From Streptococcus porcinus (lineage in GTDB: Bacteria; Bacillota; Bacilli; Lactobacillales; Streptococcaceae): a stretch of 64,000 nucleotides of DNA. The stretch is from contig NZ_LS483388.1 of NCBI RefSeq assembly GCF_900475415.1, forward strand, positions 201,501-265,500, in the 5' to 3' direction. The translations under genes and the position numbers were made by a program. Under the pieces are notes generated by a model. The model was given only the letters and a program-made list of their open reading frames with translations. It was not told where the DNA came from and ran no database searches. Positions 1 through 8,775 of the stretch are shown here, piece by piece (the stretch's first letter is position 1; every line of letters starts with the position of its first letter).

Positions 1-109
1 AGCAAACAAGTTCCAAAGTGGCTAGTTCTTCTTGAGATAAGTGAGAGAAGGCTAACAAAACAGCTAAACCACTAACTCCCATTCCGATGATTGCAATTTT
101 TTTCTTCAA
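1..109 (-). CDS. FAD/NAD(P)-binding protein, N-terminal fragment
   Basis: This gene runs off the left edge; only its first 36 codons are present. It starts with TTG at 109, preceded on the minus strand by a good AAGGAG ribosome site. The first residues read LKKKIAIIGMGVSGLAVLLA, a classical Rossmann beta-alpha-beta nucleotide-binding start (GMGVSG), which suggests a flavoprotein or NAD(P)-dependent enzyme. Nothing more of the protein is visible, so the substrate cannot be inferred. It diverges from the pilus operon on the right. Confidence 0.6.
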   Translation of the reverse strand, partial: MKKKIAIIGMGVSGLAVLLAFSHLSQEELATLELVC

Positions 110-351
110 TACTTATTACTCCTTATAATTACCCTATATCATAGCACAAATTTGTTTTCTTAGGGCGTGAAAATATGTTCCTTTAGGACAATAATTTTGT
201 CTAAAAGCTGTGCGGAGATCAACTAGAAATACCTCTGTGTTCTATTTTTTTGATTAATATGTGAAGTCGTGATTAAAATTCTCTACTTTTAATGAATGGA
301 TCAAAATAAAAATTAGACAATCTCATTTTTTTAAAATGCGATAGCTTTTAG

Positions 352-380
352 TTGACAAAGAGAGTACTAGGTGCTATGGT
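352..380 (+). promoter_or_regulatory. Pilus operon promoter
   Basis: TTGACA at 352-357 and TATGGT at 375-380 are separated by exactly 17 bases. This is the only strong promoter seen before the pilus genes, about 40 bases upstream of the first ribosome site (AGGGGA at 407-412). No RofA/Nra-type regulator gene lies between it and the left edge. Confidence 0.6.
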
Positions 381-418
381 TTTAGTATGGGATACTATGT
401 GAAAAAAGGGGAAGAGAG

Positions 419-691
419 ATTAAAGAATTAAAAAAACTGAGCAGAAAAGAGTTGTTGGAACTCCTGTTAGAACAGCAACTTTTAATAGAAAAACAAGAAA
501 AAGAGCTCAAAGAAATTAAAGATAAATTAAATAATCAAAAAATTAAAATAGAAACTTCAGGAACTCTTGCTGAAGCTTCCTTAAGATTGAGTGGTATTTT
601 TGAGGCGGCTCAGGAGGCTGCTGATATTTATTTGGAAAATATCAAGCGACAGTCTGATGCAATGAGGACAGATGATGAAAAAAGAATTTGA
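419..691 (+). CDS. Small coiled-coil protein, first gene of pilus operon
   Basis: A short, highly charged helical protein. Its N-terminus reads KELKKLSRKELLELLLEQQ and is followed by a Lys/Glu-rich coiled coil. It resembles the small 'LSRKELLELL' proteins that sit before signal peptidase-like genes in streptococcal surface-protein clusters; their role is not established to my knowledge. The start is unusual. The AGGGGA site at 407-412 points to an ATT at 419, where relatives would have ATG. The first conventional start is TTG at 452, which lacks a clear ribosome site and would remove 11 residues. The gene overlaps sipA by 20 bases, suggesting coupled translation. Confidence 0.55.
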   Translation: MKELKKLSRKELLELLLEQQLLIEKQEKELKEIKDKLNNQKIKIETSGTLAEASLRLSGIFEAAQEAADIYLENIKRQSDAMRTDDEKRI

Positions 692-1244
692 TTCAAATGC
701 TATAGCTAAGGAATTAGACCGTGTAACTTATCAAAAGAGTTTTTTTACTGCTGTCAAAAACACTGTCTATGTTCTGCTGGCGGTTGCTTCAACTGCCATA
801 TTGATAGCTGTTTTATGGTTGCCAGCGCTACGGATATATGGACATTCAATGAACAAGACATTAGTTGCTGGAGATGTGGTCCTTACGGCTAAAGGTTCTG
901 ATTTTAAAACGGGAGATGTGATTGCCTTTTACTATAATAATAAAGTAATTGTTAAGCGGGTAATTGCTGAATCTGGGGATTGGGTTAATATTGACTCAAA
1001 AGGTGATGTTTATGTTAATCAAAGAAAACTAAAAGAACCGTATGTTATCCATAAGGCGAAGGGGAATACCAATATAAAATACCCTTACCAAGTTCCAGAC
1101 AAAAAAATTTTTGTCTTAGGCGATAATCGTAAAACTTCTATTGATTCTCGAAATACCTCTTTAGGGGATGTTTCCGAAGAACAGATTGTTGGTAAGATTT
1201 TTCTTAGAATTTGGCCTTTAAATAGGGTTAGTTCCGTTAATTAG
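672..1244 (+). CDS. sipA: Signal peptidase I-like protein (SipA/LepA type) of pilus operon
   Basis: A 190-residue type I signal peptidase-fold protein with one N-terminal membrane segment (about residues 30-50). Box B holds the catalytic serine (GHSM, Ser59). Box D holds a lysine in VKRVIAESGD (Lys95). The later GDNR-type box (LGDNRKTSIDSR) is also present, so the Ser-Lys dyad looks intact. SipA homologues in some streptococcal pilus islands lack catalytic residues and act as assembly chaperones; this one could be an active enzyme. It overlaps the upstream coiled-coil gene and is followed 21 bases later by the large ancillary pilin gene. Confidence 0.85.
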   Translation: MMKKEFDSNAIAKELDRVTYQKSFFTAVKNTVYVLLAVASTAILIAVLWLPALRIYGHSMNKTLVAGDVVLTAKGSDFKTGDVIAFYYNNKVIVKRVIAESGDWVNIDSKGDVYVNQRKLKEPYVIHKAKGNTNIKYPYQVPDKKIFVLGDNRKTSIDSRNTSLGDVSEEQIVGKIFLRIWPLNRVSSVN

Positions 1245-1265
1245 TATTAGAAGGGGAGAGAGATA

Positions 1266-4200
1266 ATGCTAAAAAGATGGCGACTGTTGATAATGGGGTT
1301 GGTAACGCGCAACAAACAAAGAAAATACTCAAGGATAGTTAGTTGGTTGGGGCTACTTGCAACTATTATCTTGACTGTTTGTTTTTTGATTTTACCAGCT
1401 GTTACCGTTGAAGAAAATAAAGCTAGTGCCGTGGGGATTTCTGTTGAGAGTCAGTCAGAAAGTAGTCAAGAAATAAAAAAGACTGATCTTCCATTATCAA
1501 CAAGTAGCAGTCCCACACTTGAGTCATCTAAAGACTCTGAAAAGACTACGACGACTGTGCCAGAAATCCAGTTTCGTGAGACTCCTTTAACCTTTAGAGG
1601 GGCAGGTTATACAATGACTCTAAGTATGACCAAAGAAGCAAAAATACCGATGAATGCCCAGTTACAAGTTGGAGAAGTTACTAGTAACGAAAGTATCTAT
1701 CGTGAATATAAAGAAAAAGCACTTGATCAGGTTGCAAAAAAAGCTGATCAAGTCAAAAACTTTAAGCTTTATGATATTAAGATATTAGCTGAAGGGAAGG
1801 AAATTGAACCAGCCTCTTCAGTTAAGGTTGAGGTGTCTTATGATCAGCCTCTCACAGTTGTTGATGAAGACATGAAAATTGTCCATTTTAAAGAGAATGG
1901 TCAAACAGAAGTGTTAAAATCAAAAGATACCGAAGAAACTAAAAATACGAACAGTGACATTGCTTTTAAAACGACTTCCTTCTCAATTTATGCCATCGTT
2001 CAAGCTGATAACACAGTAGTTCCTCGTTTAACCTATCATTTTCAGAATGCTGATGGAACCGATTATACTTTTTTGACCAATTCAGGCTTGTCGACCTCCC
2101 GCCAAATCCTTAAAAACGGTGATTCTCTTGCAGAGGTTGGAATACCAACTATTAAACCGGGAGAACATTTTCAAGGGTGGTATCTCTATGATACAACTAC
2201 GGGAAAATATGGCGATCCGATTACTTTTGGTGAGCCAGTCACAGTCACAGAGACTAAGGACGTCTATGTGCGACCTGTTATGAGCAATGTAGCGACCATA
2301 ACTTTATTTGACGATGCGGCAGGAACCCATGTTTATGAACGTTACGAGGTTCCTTTAGATAATATTGGCAATGGTACAGCTGATTTAAGTGATTTCAAAG
2401 TAGATCCACCGACATCAACGCTTTTATTTGTAGGCTGGTCGAAAACGCCTAATGGTACGGCTTTGTCTAGTAGTGAGATGAAAGCATTGCCTGTTTCAGG
2501 TAATATGAACTTGTACCCGGTCTTTAAAGAATCTTACAAAATTGATTTTGAAACAGGTGATTTATCAACCGGCGTTACCTATGTAGCTCCAAAACGTTTA
2601 GTTACTGATCAGCTTGCTTCAACAGTTAAGCCTGCGGATCCGACTCGAAAAGGTTTTGCTTTTGCAGGCTGGTATACCGCAGAAACGGGTGGCAATCTCT
2701 TTGATTTCAATCAAGTTTTGACTAGTGATATTACACTCTATGCTCACTGGACACCAGCACAAACCACCTATACTATTAACTACTGGCAGCAGTCAGCTAG
2801 TGATAGCAAAACAGCTACAGATGCGCAAAAAACCTATGAATACGCTGGTCAAATGACAAAAGCTGGGCTCTCCAATAGTATTGCGACATTAACAGCTACT
2901 GATATTACTGCAAAGTTGCCAAAAGGCTTTAAAGTTAATAACACAAAGACTCAAACAACAGTCTTAATTAAAGATGATGGTTCGAGTGTGGTTAATGTTT
3001 ATTATGACCGTCAGTTAGTTACTCTTTTATTTGCCACAAGTGGGTATAGTGAAAGTGATTATTTAAATGCAAACTTTCCTTGGGGAAATTCAGCTTATAC
3101 TGAAAGCTATACTGGTCTCTACGGTACTACTCTAGCAGCAAATGGTTATCAGTGGAAGACGGGAGCATGGCGTCTAATTACTAATTCAGGGACAACGGGA
3201 ATGAGTTATCTGGGAGAATTTGTGGTTCCTGACGGCGTACTTGGCAGTAATACTTATGTGATGAAGCTTTATCCAACAGGACAAAGAATTCAAACCTACT
3301 GGTTTTATAAACAGGGTCTAGATGGTAAATACACTCTATCTGATACTGGTGGTGGATCTGGTGCCGATGTCTTTACGTTTACTGAAAAGTATATTGGTTT
3401 TAACGTGAAGTACTATCAGCGCTTCTACCAAAATAACAATTTATTCGACCAGAAATCTCAACAGACGAGTGTAGGTACAACTGTACCAGTTTCTACACAA
3501 TATTATGATGCTTATGGTTACTATCATAAAGATTATCTCAATTTATCAATCGGTTATGAACGGATGCACTTTAAACTCCAGTATTTGGATCCCTTAGATA
3601 ACACGGAATTGCCAAACTTCCCGCAGACTGACGTCTTGTACGAGCAAAGTTTACAAGCCTATAAGCCTGATACGACTACTATTCAACCTAAGCCTTCTTT
3701 ACCGGGCTATGTTTGGGATGGCAAGTGGTATAAGGACCAGGCTCAAACACAGGAATTTGACTTTAATACCACAATGCCAGCCCACGACACGAAGGTCTAT
3801 GCTGGTTGGAAAAAAATCAAATACAAAGTAAACATTGATCCTAATGGTGGACAGCTAGCTTCAACAGATGAGACTTATATTGATCTCTACTATGGAGATA
3901 AAATCCCTGAGTATACGACTATTAGCAGGGATTACATCGCAGACCCTGCAGGAACCTTCTATTATAAATATGATTCCCGAGGTAAGGATCCTGCTAATAC
4001 GAAAACAGCTTTATATACCACTAATACAAGTTTATCCAACGTAGACACAAGTACCAAGTATAAGTATGAAAAAGATGCCTATAAACTGATTGGTTGGTAT
4101 TATGTTAATCCCGATGGCAGTATCCGTCCCTATAACTTCACAGGGGCTGTAACGCAAGATATTACCATAAAAGCCATGTGGAGAAGGGCCGGCGACTATC

Positions 4201-5579
4201 ATGTTATTTATAGTAATAATGCTCTTGGTCTAGACGGGAACGCAATCAAAGATGCCTCAGGGCAGCAAATCACAACAAGTGATGAGCCTACGGATCCGGA
4301 TACTTACGCAGATGGTTCTCACTCGGCTCTTCTCAGAAGACCTACAATACCAGATGGTTATCGTTTCCGAGGTTGGTGGTACAATGGAAAAGTTTATAAC
4401 CCTTATGACTCTATCTTAATAGATGCTCATTTGGCTGACACTAATAAAAATATTACTATCTATCCAGTTGTCATACCAGTAGGGAATATCGCCTTAGCCG
4501 ACACGTCAATCACCTATGATGGAAACGGTGGTAGCAAGGTATCAGCAGATGGTTCGACCGTTACGCAAGTCAAGTCGGCACCTTTGGATGTGAATAGTAC
4601 GACCACGATACCAGAAAATCAATTCTTTATAAGAGTAGGTTATAATCTTATCGGTTGGAACCATGATAAGGATTTGGCGAACGCTGGACATGTTGAATTC
4701 CAAGCAGGACAAGAGATTGGGATTGATAATAACCCAGATAGCACAAATACCCTATATGCTGTTTGGCAACCTAAAACTTATACGGTAAAAATCAGCAAGA
4801 AGGTTGTGGGTATCGAAGAAGATAAAACAAGGGACTTTATTTTCGAGCTTAGTGACACGCTTCAACAAGATAACTTAGCCTTAAAAGATGGGGCTACAAA
4901 AGAGTTTGTTAATGTGCCTTATGGAACAGTTATCACTGTCAAAGAACAATCTAATAACGATTTCAAGGCTAGTGAACAAGTAACTGAAAGAAATTTGGTT
5001 AGCGGGGAAGCTGATAAAACTTACAACGTTGATGGGGATGTTAATTTAACTGTCCAAGGGGATGTAGACATTGCCTATACTAATACTCGAGTTAAACAAA
5101 AAGTACGACTTGATAAAGTAAATGTTGAAAATATGGACGAACATTTGGCAGGTGCTAGCTTTAATGTGTATGGCACAGATGCGGCAGGAAATAAAAATTC
5201 TACCCCGATCTATACCAATGTAACTACAAACCAAGAAGGTTTCTTAATTGTAGCTAACGAAAATTATCTTGATTTACCTTTAGGGAAGTACTACTTTACA
5301 GAAACAGCTGCTCCTCCAGGGTATAATCTGCCAAAAAATGATTTGGCAACCTTAGTTATTTCAACCGGTGTTACTCTTGAACAAAATGGGAATAATGCCA
5401 CACCAACAAAAGAAACACTATCTGATGGTTCAATCATCTATAGCTTTAAGGTTACTAATAGTAAAGGAACGGAACTACCAACTACAGGTGGTATGGGGGC
5501 CCATGTCTTTATACTTATTGGGTTGAGCTTGGCGGTACCAGCTGGAATAGTCTTATACCGCCGAAAAAATAGTCATTAA
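1266..5579 (+). CDS. Large LPXTG surface protein, probable pilus ancillary/tip protein
   Basis: A 1437-residue cell-wall protein. It has a long N-terminal signal region (membrane segment about residues 27-47) and a C-terminal LPTTG motif with a hydrophobic stretch and RRK tail, for sortase anchoring. The middle carries several InlB B-type repeats, recognisable as 'GYxxxGWxxD...LYAxW' blocks (e.g. GFAFAGWYT...LYAHW, AYKLIGWYY...IKAMW, GYNLIGWNH...LYAVW). Near the C-terminus are Cna-B/SpaA-like domains, with a lysine strand RLDKVNV and an E-box TETAAPPGYNL that could form an intramolecular isopeptide bond. It lies between sipA and the backbone pilin, as the tip/ancillary subunit does in PI-2/PI-2b-type pilus islands. 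The receptor is unknown. Confidence 0.8.
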   Translation: MLKRWRLLIMGLVTRNKQRKYSRIVSWLGLLATIILTVCFLILPAVTVEENKASAVGISVESQSESSQEIKKTDLPLSTSSSPTLESSKDSEKTTTTVPEIQFRETPLTFRGAGYTMTLSMTKEAKIPMNAQLQVGEVTSNESIYREYKEKALDQVAKKADQVKNFKLYDIKILAEGKEIEPASSVKVEVSYDQPLTVVDEDMKIVHFKENGQTEVLKSKDTEETKNTNSDIAFKTTSFSIYAIVQADNTVVPRLTYHFQNADGTDYTFLTNSGLSTSRQILKNGDSLAEVGIPTIKPGEHFQGWYLYDTTTGKYGDPITFGEPVTVTETKDVYVRPVMSNVATITLFDDAAGTHVYERYEVPLDNIGNGTADLSDFKVDPPTSTLLFVGWSKTPNGTALSSSEMKALPVSGNMNLYPVFKESYKIDFETGDLSTGVTYVAPKRLVTDQLASTVKPADPTRKGFAFAGWYTAETGGNLFDFNQVLTSDITLYAHWTPAQTTYTINYWQQSASDSKTATDAQKTYEYAGQMTKAGLSNSIATLTATDITAKLPKGFKVNNTKTQTTVLIKDDGSSVVNVYYDRQLVTLLFATSGYSESDYLNANFPWGNSAYTESYTGLYGTTLAANGYQWKTGAWRLITNSGTTGMSYLGEFVVPDGVLGSNTYVMKLYPTGQRIQTYWFYKQGLDGKYTLSDTGGGSGADVFTFTEKYIGFNVKYYQRFYQNNNLFDQKSQQTSVGTTVPVSTQYYDAYGYYHKDYLNLSIGYERMHFKLQYLDPLDNTELPNFPQTDVLYEQSLQAYKPDTTTIQPKPSLPGYVWDGKWYKDQAQTQEFDFNTTMPAHDTKVYAGWKKIKYKVNIDPNGGQLASTDETYIDLYYGDKIPEYTTISRDYIADPAGTFYYKYDSRGKDPANTKTALYTTNTSLSNVDTSTKYKYEKDAYKLIGWYYVNPDGSIRPYNFTGAVTQDITIKAMWRRAGDYHVIYSNNALGLDGNAIKDASGQQITTSDEPTDPDTYADGSHSALLRRPTIPDGYRFRGWWYNGKVYNPYDSILIDAHLADTNKNITIYPVVIPVGNIALADTSITYDGNGGSKVSADGSTVTQVKSAPLDVNSTTTIPENQFFIRVGYNLIGWNHDKDLANAGHVEFQAGQEIGIDNNPDSTNTLYAVWQPKTYTVKISKKVVGIEEDKTRDFIFELSDTLQQDNLALKDGATKEFVNVPYGTVITVKEQSNNDFKASEQVTERNLVSGEADKTYNVDGDVNLTVQGDVDIAYTNTRVKQKVRLDKVNVENMDEHLAGASFNVYGTDAAGNKNSTPIYTNVTTNQEGFLIVANENYLDLPLGKYYFTETAAPPGYNLPKNDLATLVISTGVTLEQNGNNATPTKETLSDGSIIYSFKVTNSKGTELPTTGGMGAHVFILIGLSLAVPAGIVLYRRKNSH

Positions 5580-5618
5580 AAAGATTTCCAGTAATGGATT
5601 TAGGAGAGAGGGTTTTAA

Positions 5619-7127
5619 ATGAAGAACAAATTAATAAGGCTATTTCTGACACTTAGTCTTGTGTTAGGAGTAGCTACAGGGGCTAATATTCCCACTGCTT
5701 TTGCAGCAGGACCGGGTACGATTACTGTAACAGATACCCAAAATGGTGCAACTTATCAAGCCTATAAAGTTTTTGATGCAGAGGTAGCTGATACCAGTGC
5801 GCCAGATGCTAATAAAGATGGTGTCGCTTATCTGATTCCAGCTGGAAAAGAAAGTGATTATCAGAATTCTACAAATTTCACCAATTTATTTACGACTTCA
5901 AGTAATGGAGGCAGGACTTATGTAACAAAGAAAGATACTGCCTCTGCAGCTGATATTGCCGCTTGGGCAAAACAAATGTCTTCAACCTTAACATCACCTG
6001 TGTCAGTTACTGAAACAGGAACTGATGGGACAGAAGTGATAAATGTTCCGGATTATGGTTACTACTATGTTTCGAGTAGTGTTAATAATGGTGCCGTAAT
6101 TATGGTAACTTCTGTTAGTCCAAATGCAACTATCCATGAGAAAAATACGGGTGCTAATTGGGGTGACGGTGGTGGCAAAACTGTCGACAAAAAATCTTAC
6201 GCAATTGGGGATACGATTACCTATACAGTTAACTATAATAATGCTGTCAACTATGATAATTCTGCAAAAGTTTATCAATATGTACTCCATGATGATATGC
6301 CCAATAGTAATGTTGTAGCATTAAATCCTAGTTCTATTAAGGTAACGGTTACAGATGCCTCTGGTCAAGAGACCGTTTTGACTCAAAATAGTAATAAAGC
6401 CAAAGGAACATACCTCCTTACTGAATCAAATAATGATTTCAATGTTGTTATTCCTTGGAGTGCTAGTCAGACTCAAAGTACAGATAGTGCCAATGGAGCA
6501 GTTGATGACTTTTACTACAAAGGAATTAATAAGATAACGGTCACTTATACTGGTGTACTAAAAAGTGAAGCTAAACCAGGTTCTGGGGACATTGCTGATA
6601 ATACCAATACGGTTACAATCAACCCAAATACCCTAAATACTGATACGGGGAAAAAAGCTACTGTTCACAATGGTCAAATCACGATAAAAAAAGTTGACGG
6701 TTCAGATAAGGCAAAAACCTTAGATGGTGCGACATTTGTCTTGAAAAATGACCAAAATCAATACCTTAACTTTAGTGATCCACAAGCAGTTAAATGGACG
6801 TCAGATCAAAAAGAAGCCACAGAGTACACAACTACAAATGGTGGACTTGTGACCATTAAAGGACTTGCCGAAGGAACTTATAAGTTAGTTGAAACAAAAG
6901 CTCCCGCTGGTTATAATTTAATGACACAAGAAACAACGGTTGTGCTTAAGGAAGGTCTAGACAATGGTCAAGATACTTTGTTAGTAACACCAACGATTGA
7001 AAATAATAAAGGAGCAGAACTTCCATCAACTGGTAGTATCGGTACAATTATCCTATATACAATAGGTGCTCTTTTAGCACTTGGTGCAGGGGTTGTTCTT
7101 GTTGCTCGTCGTCGTTTACAGTCTTAG
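5619..7127 (+). CDS. Major pilus backbone subunit (LPXTG, Cna-B domains)
   Basis: A 502-residue pilin with a clear signal peptide (cleavage near AFAAG), Cna-B-like domains and a C-terminal LPSTG sorting signal followed by a membrane helix and RRR tail. The E-box is KLVETKAPAGYNL. The lysine in an IHEKN strand near residue 170 is a plausible pilin-motif lysine for sortase-mediated polymerisation; no classical YPKN motif is seen. The gene sits between the large ancillary protein and the class C sortase, the normal order for a backbone subunit. Assignment as backbone rather than accessory protein rests on size, position and domain content. Confidence 0.85.
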   Translation: MKNKLIRLFLTLSLVLGVATGANIPTAFAAGPGTITVTDTQNGATYQAYKVFDAEVADTSAPDANKDGVAYLIPAGKESDYQNSTNFTNLFTTSSNGGRTYVTKKDTASAADIAAWAKQMSSTLTSPVSVTETGTDGTEVINVPDYGYYYVSSSVNNGAVIMVTSVSPNATIHEKNTGANWGDGGGKTVDKKSYAIGDTITYTVNYNNAVNYDNSAKVYQYVLHDDMPNSNVVALNPSSIKVTVTDASGQETVLTQNSNKAKGTYLLTESNNDFNVVIPWSASQTQSTDSANGAVDDFYYKGINKITVTYTGVLKSEAKPGSGDIADNTNTVTINPNTLNTDTGKKATVHNGQITIKKVDGSDKAKTLDGATFVLKNDQNQYLNFSDPQAVKWTSDQKEATEYTTTNGGLVTIKGLAEGTYKLVETKAPAGYNLMTQETTVVLKEGLDNGQDTLLVTPTIENNKGAELPSTGSIGTIILYTIGALLALGAGVVLVARRRLQS

Positions 7128-7167
7128 TAGCAGAAATCACTAGCAAACTGGGACAGATAAGAGGTTT

Positions 7168-8037
7168 ATGAATAAAAAGAAACAAGATATTGTAACCATT
7201 TTGCTTGTCACAATAATTGCGATTGGGGTAGGTTTGATAGCCTACCCTTCGGTTGCAAATTATTGGAATTCATTTCATCAGTCAAATGCGATTATGGATT
7301 ACCAGGAGCGTGTGACAAAGATGGATACTCAAGCTTATGAAAGAATTTTACAAAGAGCCAGACAATATAATACCCAGTTTGAAAAAAGTGGCATGAAGTG
7401 GCGATTAACTGAAGAAGAGCGCCAAGATTATAATTCACAACTCGCCATTGATAAGACGACAAATATGGGTTACATTAGCATTCCAAAGATTAACGTCAAG
7501 TTGCCCCTTTATCATGGGACGTCTGACAAAGTGTTACAGACTTCAATTGGACACTTGGAAGGCAGTAGCTTGCCAATAGGTGGCAGGTCGACCCACTCCA
7601 TCTTATCTGGCCATCGTGGTCTCCCCTCTTCAAAGTTATTTTCTGACTTGGACAAATTAAGGGTTGGTGATCGTTGGACAGTTAGTATACTTAACGAGAC
7701 TTTTAGCTACGAAGTTGACCAAATCAGGACAGTTGAGCCAGATGATTTGAGAGATTTGCAGATTGTTAAAGGAAAGGACTACCAAACTCTCGTTACGTGT
7801 ACTCCTTATGGGGTGAACACACACCGCTTATTGGTTCGAGGCCACAGAGTAAGCAATGCTAACGGAAATGCTTTAATAGTTGCTGAAGCTATTCAAATTG
7901 ATCCTATTTATATTGCCCCATTCTTTGGATTCTTATTAATTATTTTACTTCTCCTTCTCTTTTTAGAAATCACACGACGAAGTCAAAAACGCAAAGCTAT
8001 TTTGAAAAATGCTTTGAAGAAAGAGTCGAAACATTAA
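7168..8037 (+). CDS. srtC: Class C sortase (pilin polymerase)
   Basis: A 289-residue sortase with an N-terminal membrane anchor, a catalytic domain and a second C-terminal membrane segment, the class C topology. The catalytic histidine lies in LSGHRG, the cysteine in TLVTCTPYG and the arginine in RLLVRGHR. I see no DPW/DPF lid motif ahead of the catalytic core, which most pilus sortases have. A lidless arrangement has been described for the PI-2b sortase of group B streptococcus, and the operon order here agrees with that type. It would crosslink the backbone pilin and add the ancillary protein before wall attachment. Confidence 0.88.
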   Translation: MNKKKQDIVTILLVTIIAIGVGLIAYPSVANYWNSFHQSNAIMDYQERVTKMDTQAYERILQRARQYNTQFEKSGMKWRLTEEERQDYNSQLAIDKTTNMGYISIPKINVKLPLYHGTSDKVLQTSIGHLEGSSLPIGGRSTHSILSGHRGLPSSKLFSDLDKLRVGDRWTVSILNETFSYEVDQIRTVEPDDLRDLQIVKGKDYQTLVTCTPYGVNTHRLLVRGHRVSNANGNALIVAEAIQIDPIYIAPFFGFLLIILLLLLFLEITRRSQKRKAILKNALKKESKH

Positions 8038-8148
8038 GTTAAAAATAGATTGAAACTTGTTATTTTAGAAAAAAATATCAGAAAAATTCCTAAAGAGTGC
8101 TTACTGTTTTGTGACTCTGTTTTCGGAAAAATAGTTTAAATCAAATGG

Positions 8149-8172
8149 AGCGGCCTTAGAGTCGCTTTTTTC
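8149..8172 (+). terminator. Terminator after the pilus operon
   Basis: The stem AGCGGC (8149-8154) pairs with GTCGCT (8161-8166) around a six-base loop and is followed by a T run. It separates the pilus genes from the feo operon. Confidence 0.6.
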
Positions 8173-8224
8173 TTATGAGATGAGGTCTCCTTGATTTAAA
8201 AAAATCCATATTTTTCAGACTATC

Positions 8225-8291
8225 TCAGAAAGTTCAGAAATTTGTGGTATACTAAATTTGAAAAAATCCATTTTTAAAATGGTTAGAGGAG
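8225..8291 (+). promoter_or_regulatory. feo promoter region with a small palindrome
   Basis: An extended -10 (TGGTATACT, ending at 8253) precedes the feo genes. Between it and the AGGAGG ribosome site (8286-8291) lies a perfect palindrome, CCATTTT-T-AAAATGG (8268-8282). It could be an operator or an RNA hairpin close to the ribosome site; no family is assigned. Confidence 0.45.
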
Positions 8292-8298
8292 GTCAAAA

Positions 8299-8775
8299 TT
8301 GATTTTACAATATGCAGAGGTAAGCATTCCTTATGTCATTGTTAGTATCAATTTACCTGAAGACAGCGTCAGACATCTTTCGAATCTAGGTTTAAAAATA
8401 GGCAGTCGTCTTTCATTAGTCTCAAAGACTAAGAATAGTGCCATTATTATGCTAAAATCAAGTCGATTAGCTTTTGATGCCTCTATTTTAAGTAAGATTG
8501 ATGTCATTGAAAGCCAACAATCGGTTACAACTCTACCCTTATCTAACTTAGCTGTCGGGGAATTCGCCTATATTGATAATATATGTGCACATGCTGAAAT
8601 CAAGCGTTGCCTCATGGATATGGGCTTGACACGTCACACTAAAATTTTTTTGCGAAAAGTAGCTCCTTTGGGAGATCCGATAGAGATTACTCTCCGTGGC
8701 TATGAACTGACCTTGAGGAAATCTGAAGCGCAAATGATTAGTGTCATTAAGATAGACAGCGAGGAAACAAAATGA
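8299..8775 (+). CDS. feoA: FeoA-type ferrous iron transport protein (two FeoA domains)
   Basis: A 158-residue cytoplasmic protein made of two tandem SH3-like FeoA domains (about residues 5-75 and 80-155). The second has the typical IKRCLMDMGLTRHTKIFLRKVAPLGDP core. FeoA assists the FeoB permease in ferrous iron uptake, probably by direct contact. Single-domain FeoA proteins are about 75 residues, so this is a duplication or fusion. The start is TTG at 8299, eight bases after AGGAGG. Its stop codon overlaps the feoB start (ATGA), implying coupled translation. Confidence 0.85.
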   Translation: MILQYAEVSIPYVIVSINLPEDSVRHLSNLGLKIGSRLSLVSKTKNSAIIMLKSSRLAFDASILSKIDVIESQQSVTTLPLSNLAVGEFAYIDNICAHAEIKRCLMDMGLTRHTKIFLRKVAPLGDPIEITLRGYELTLRKSEAQMISVIKIDSEETK

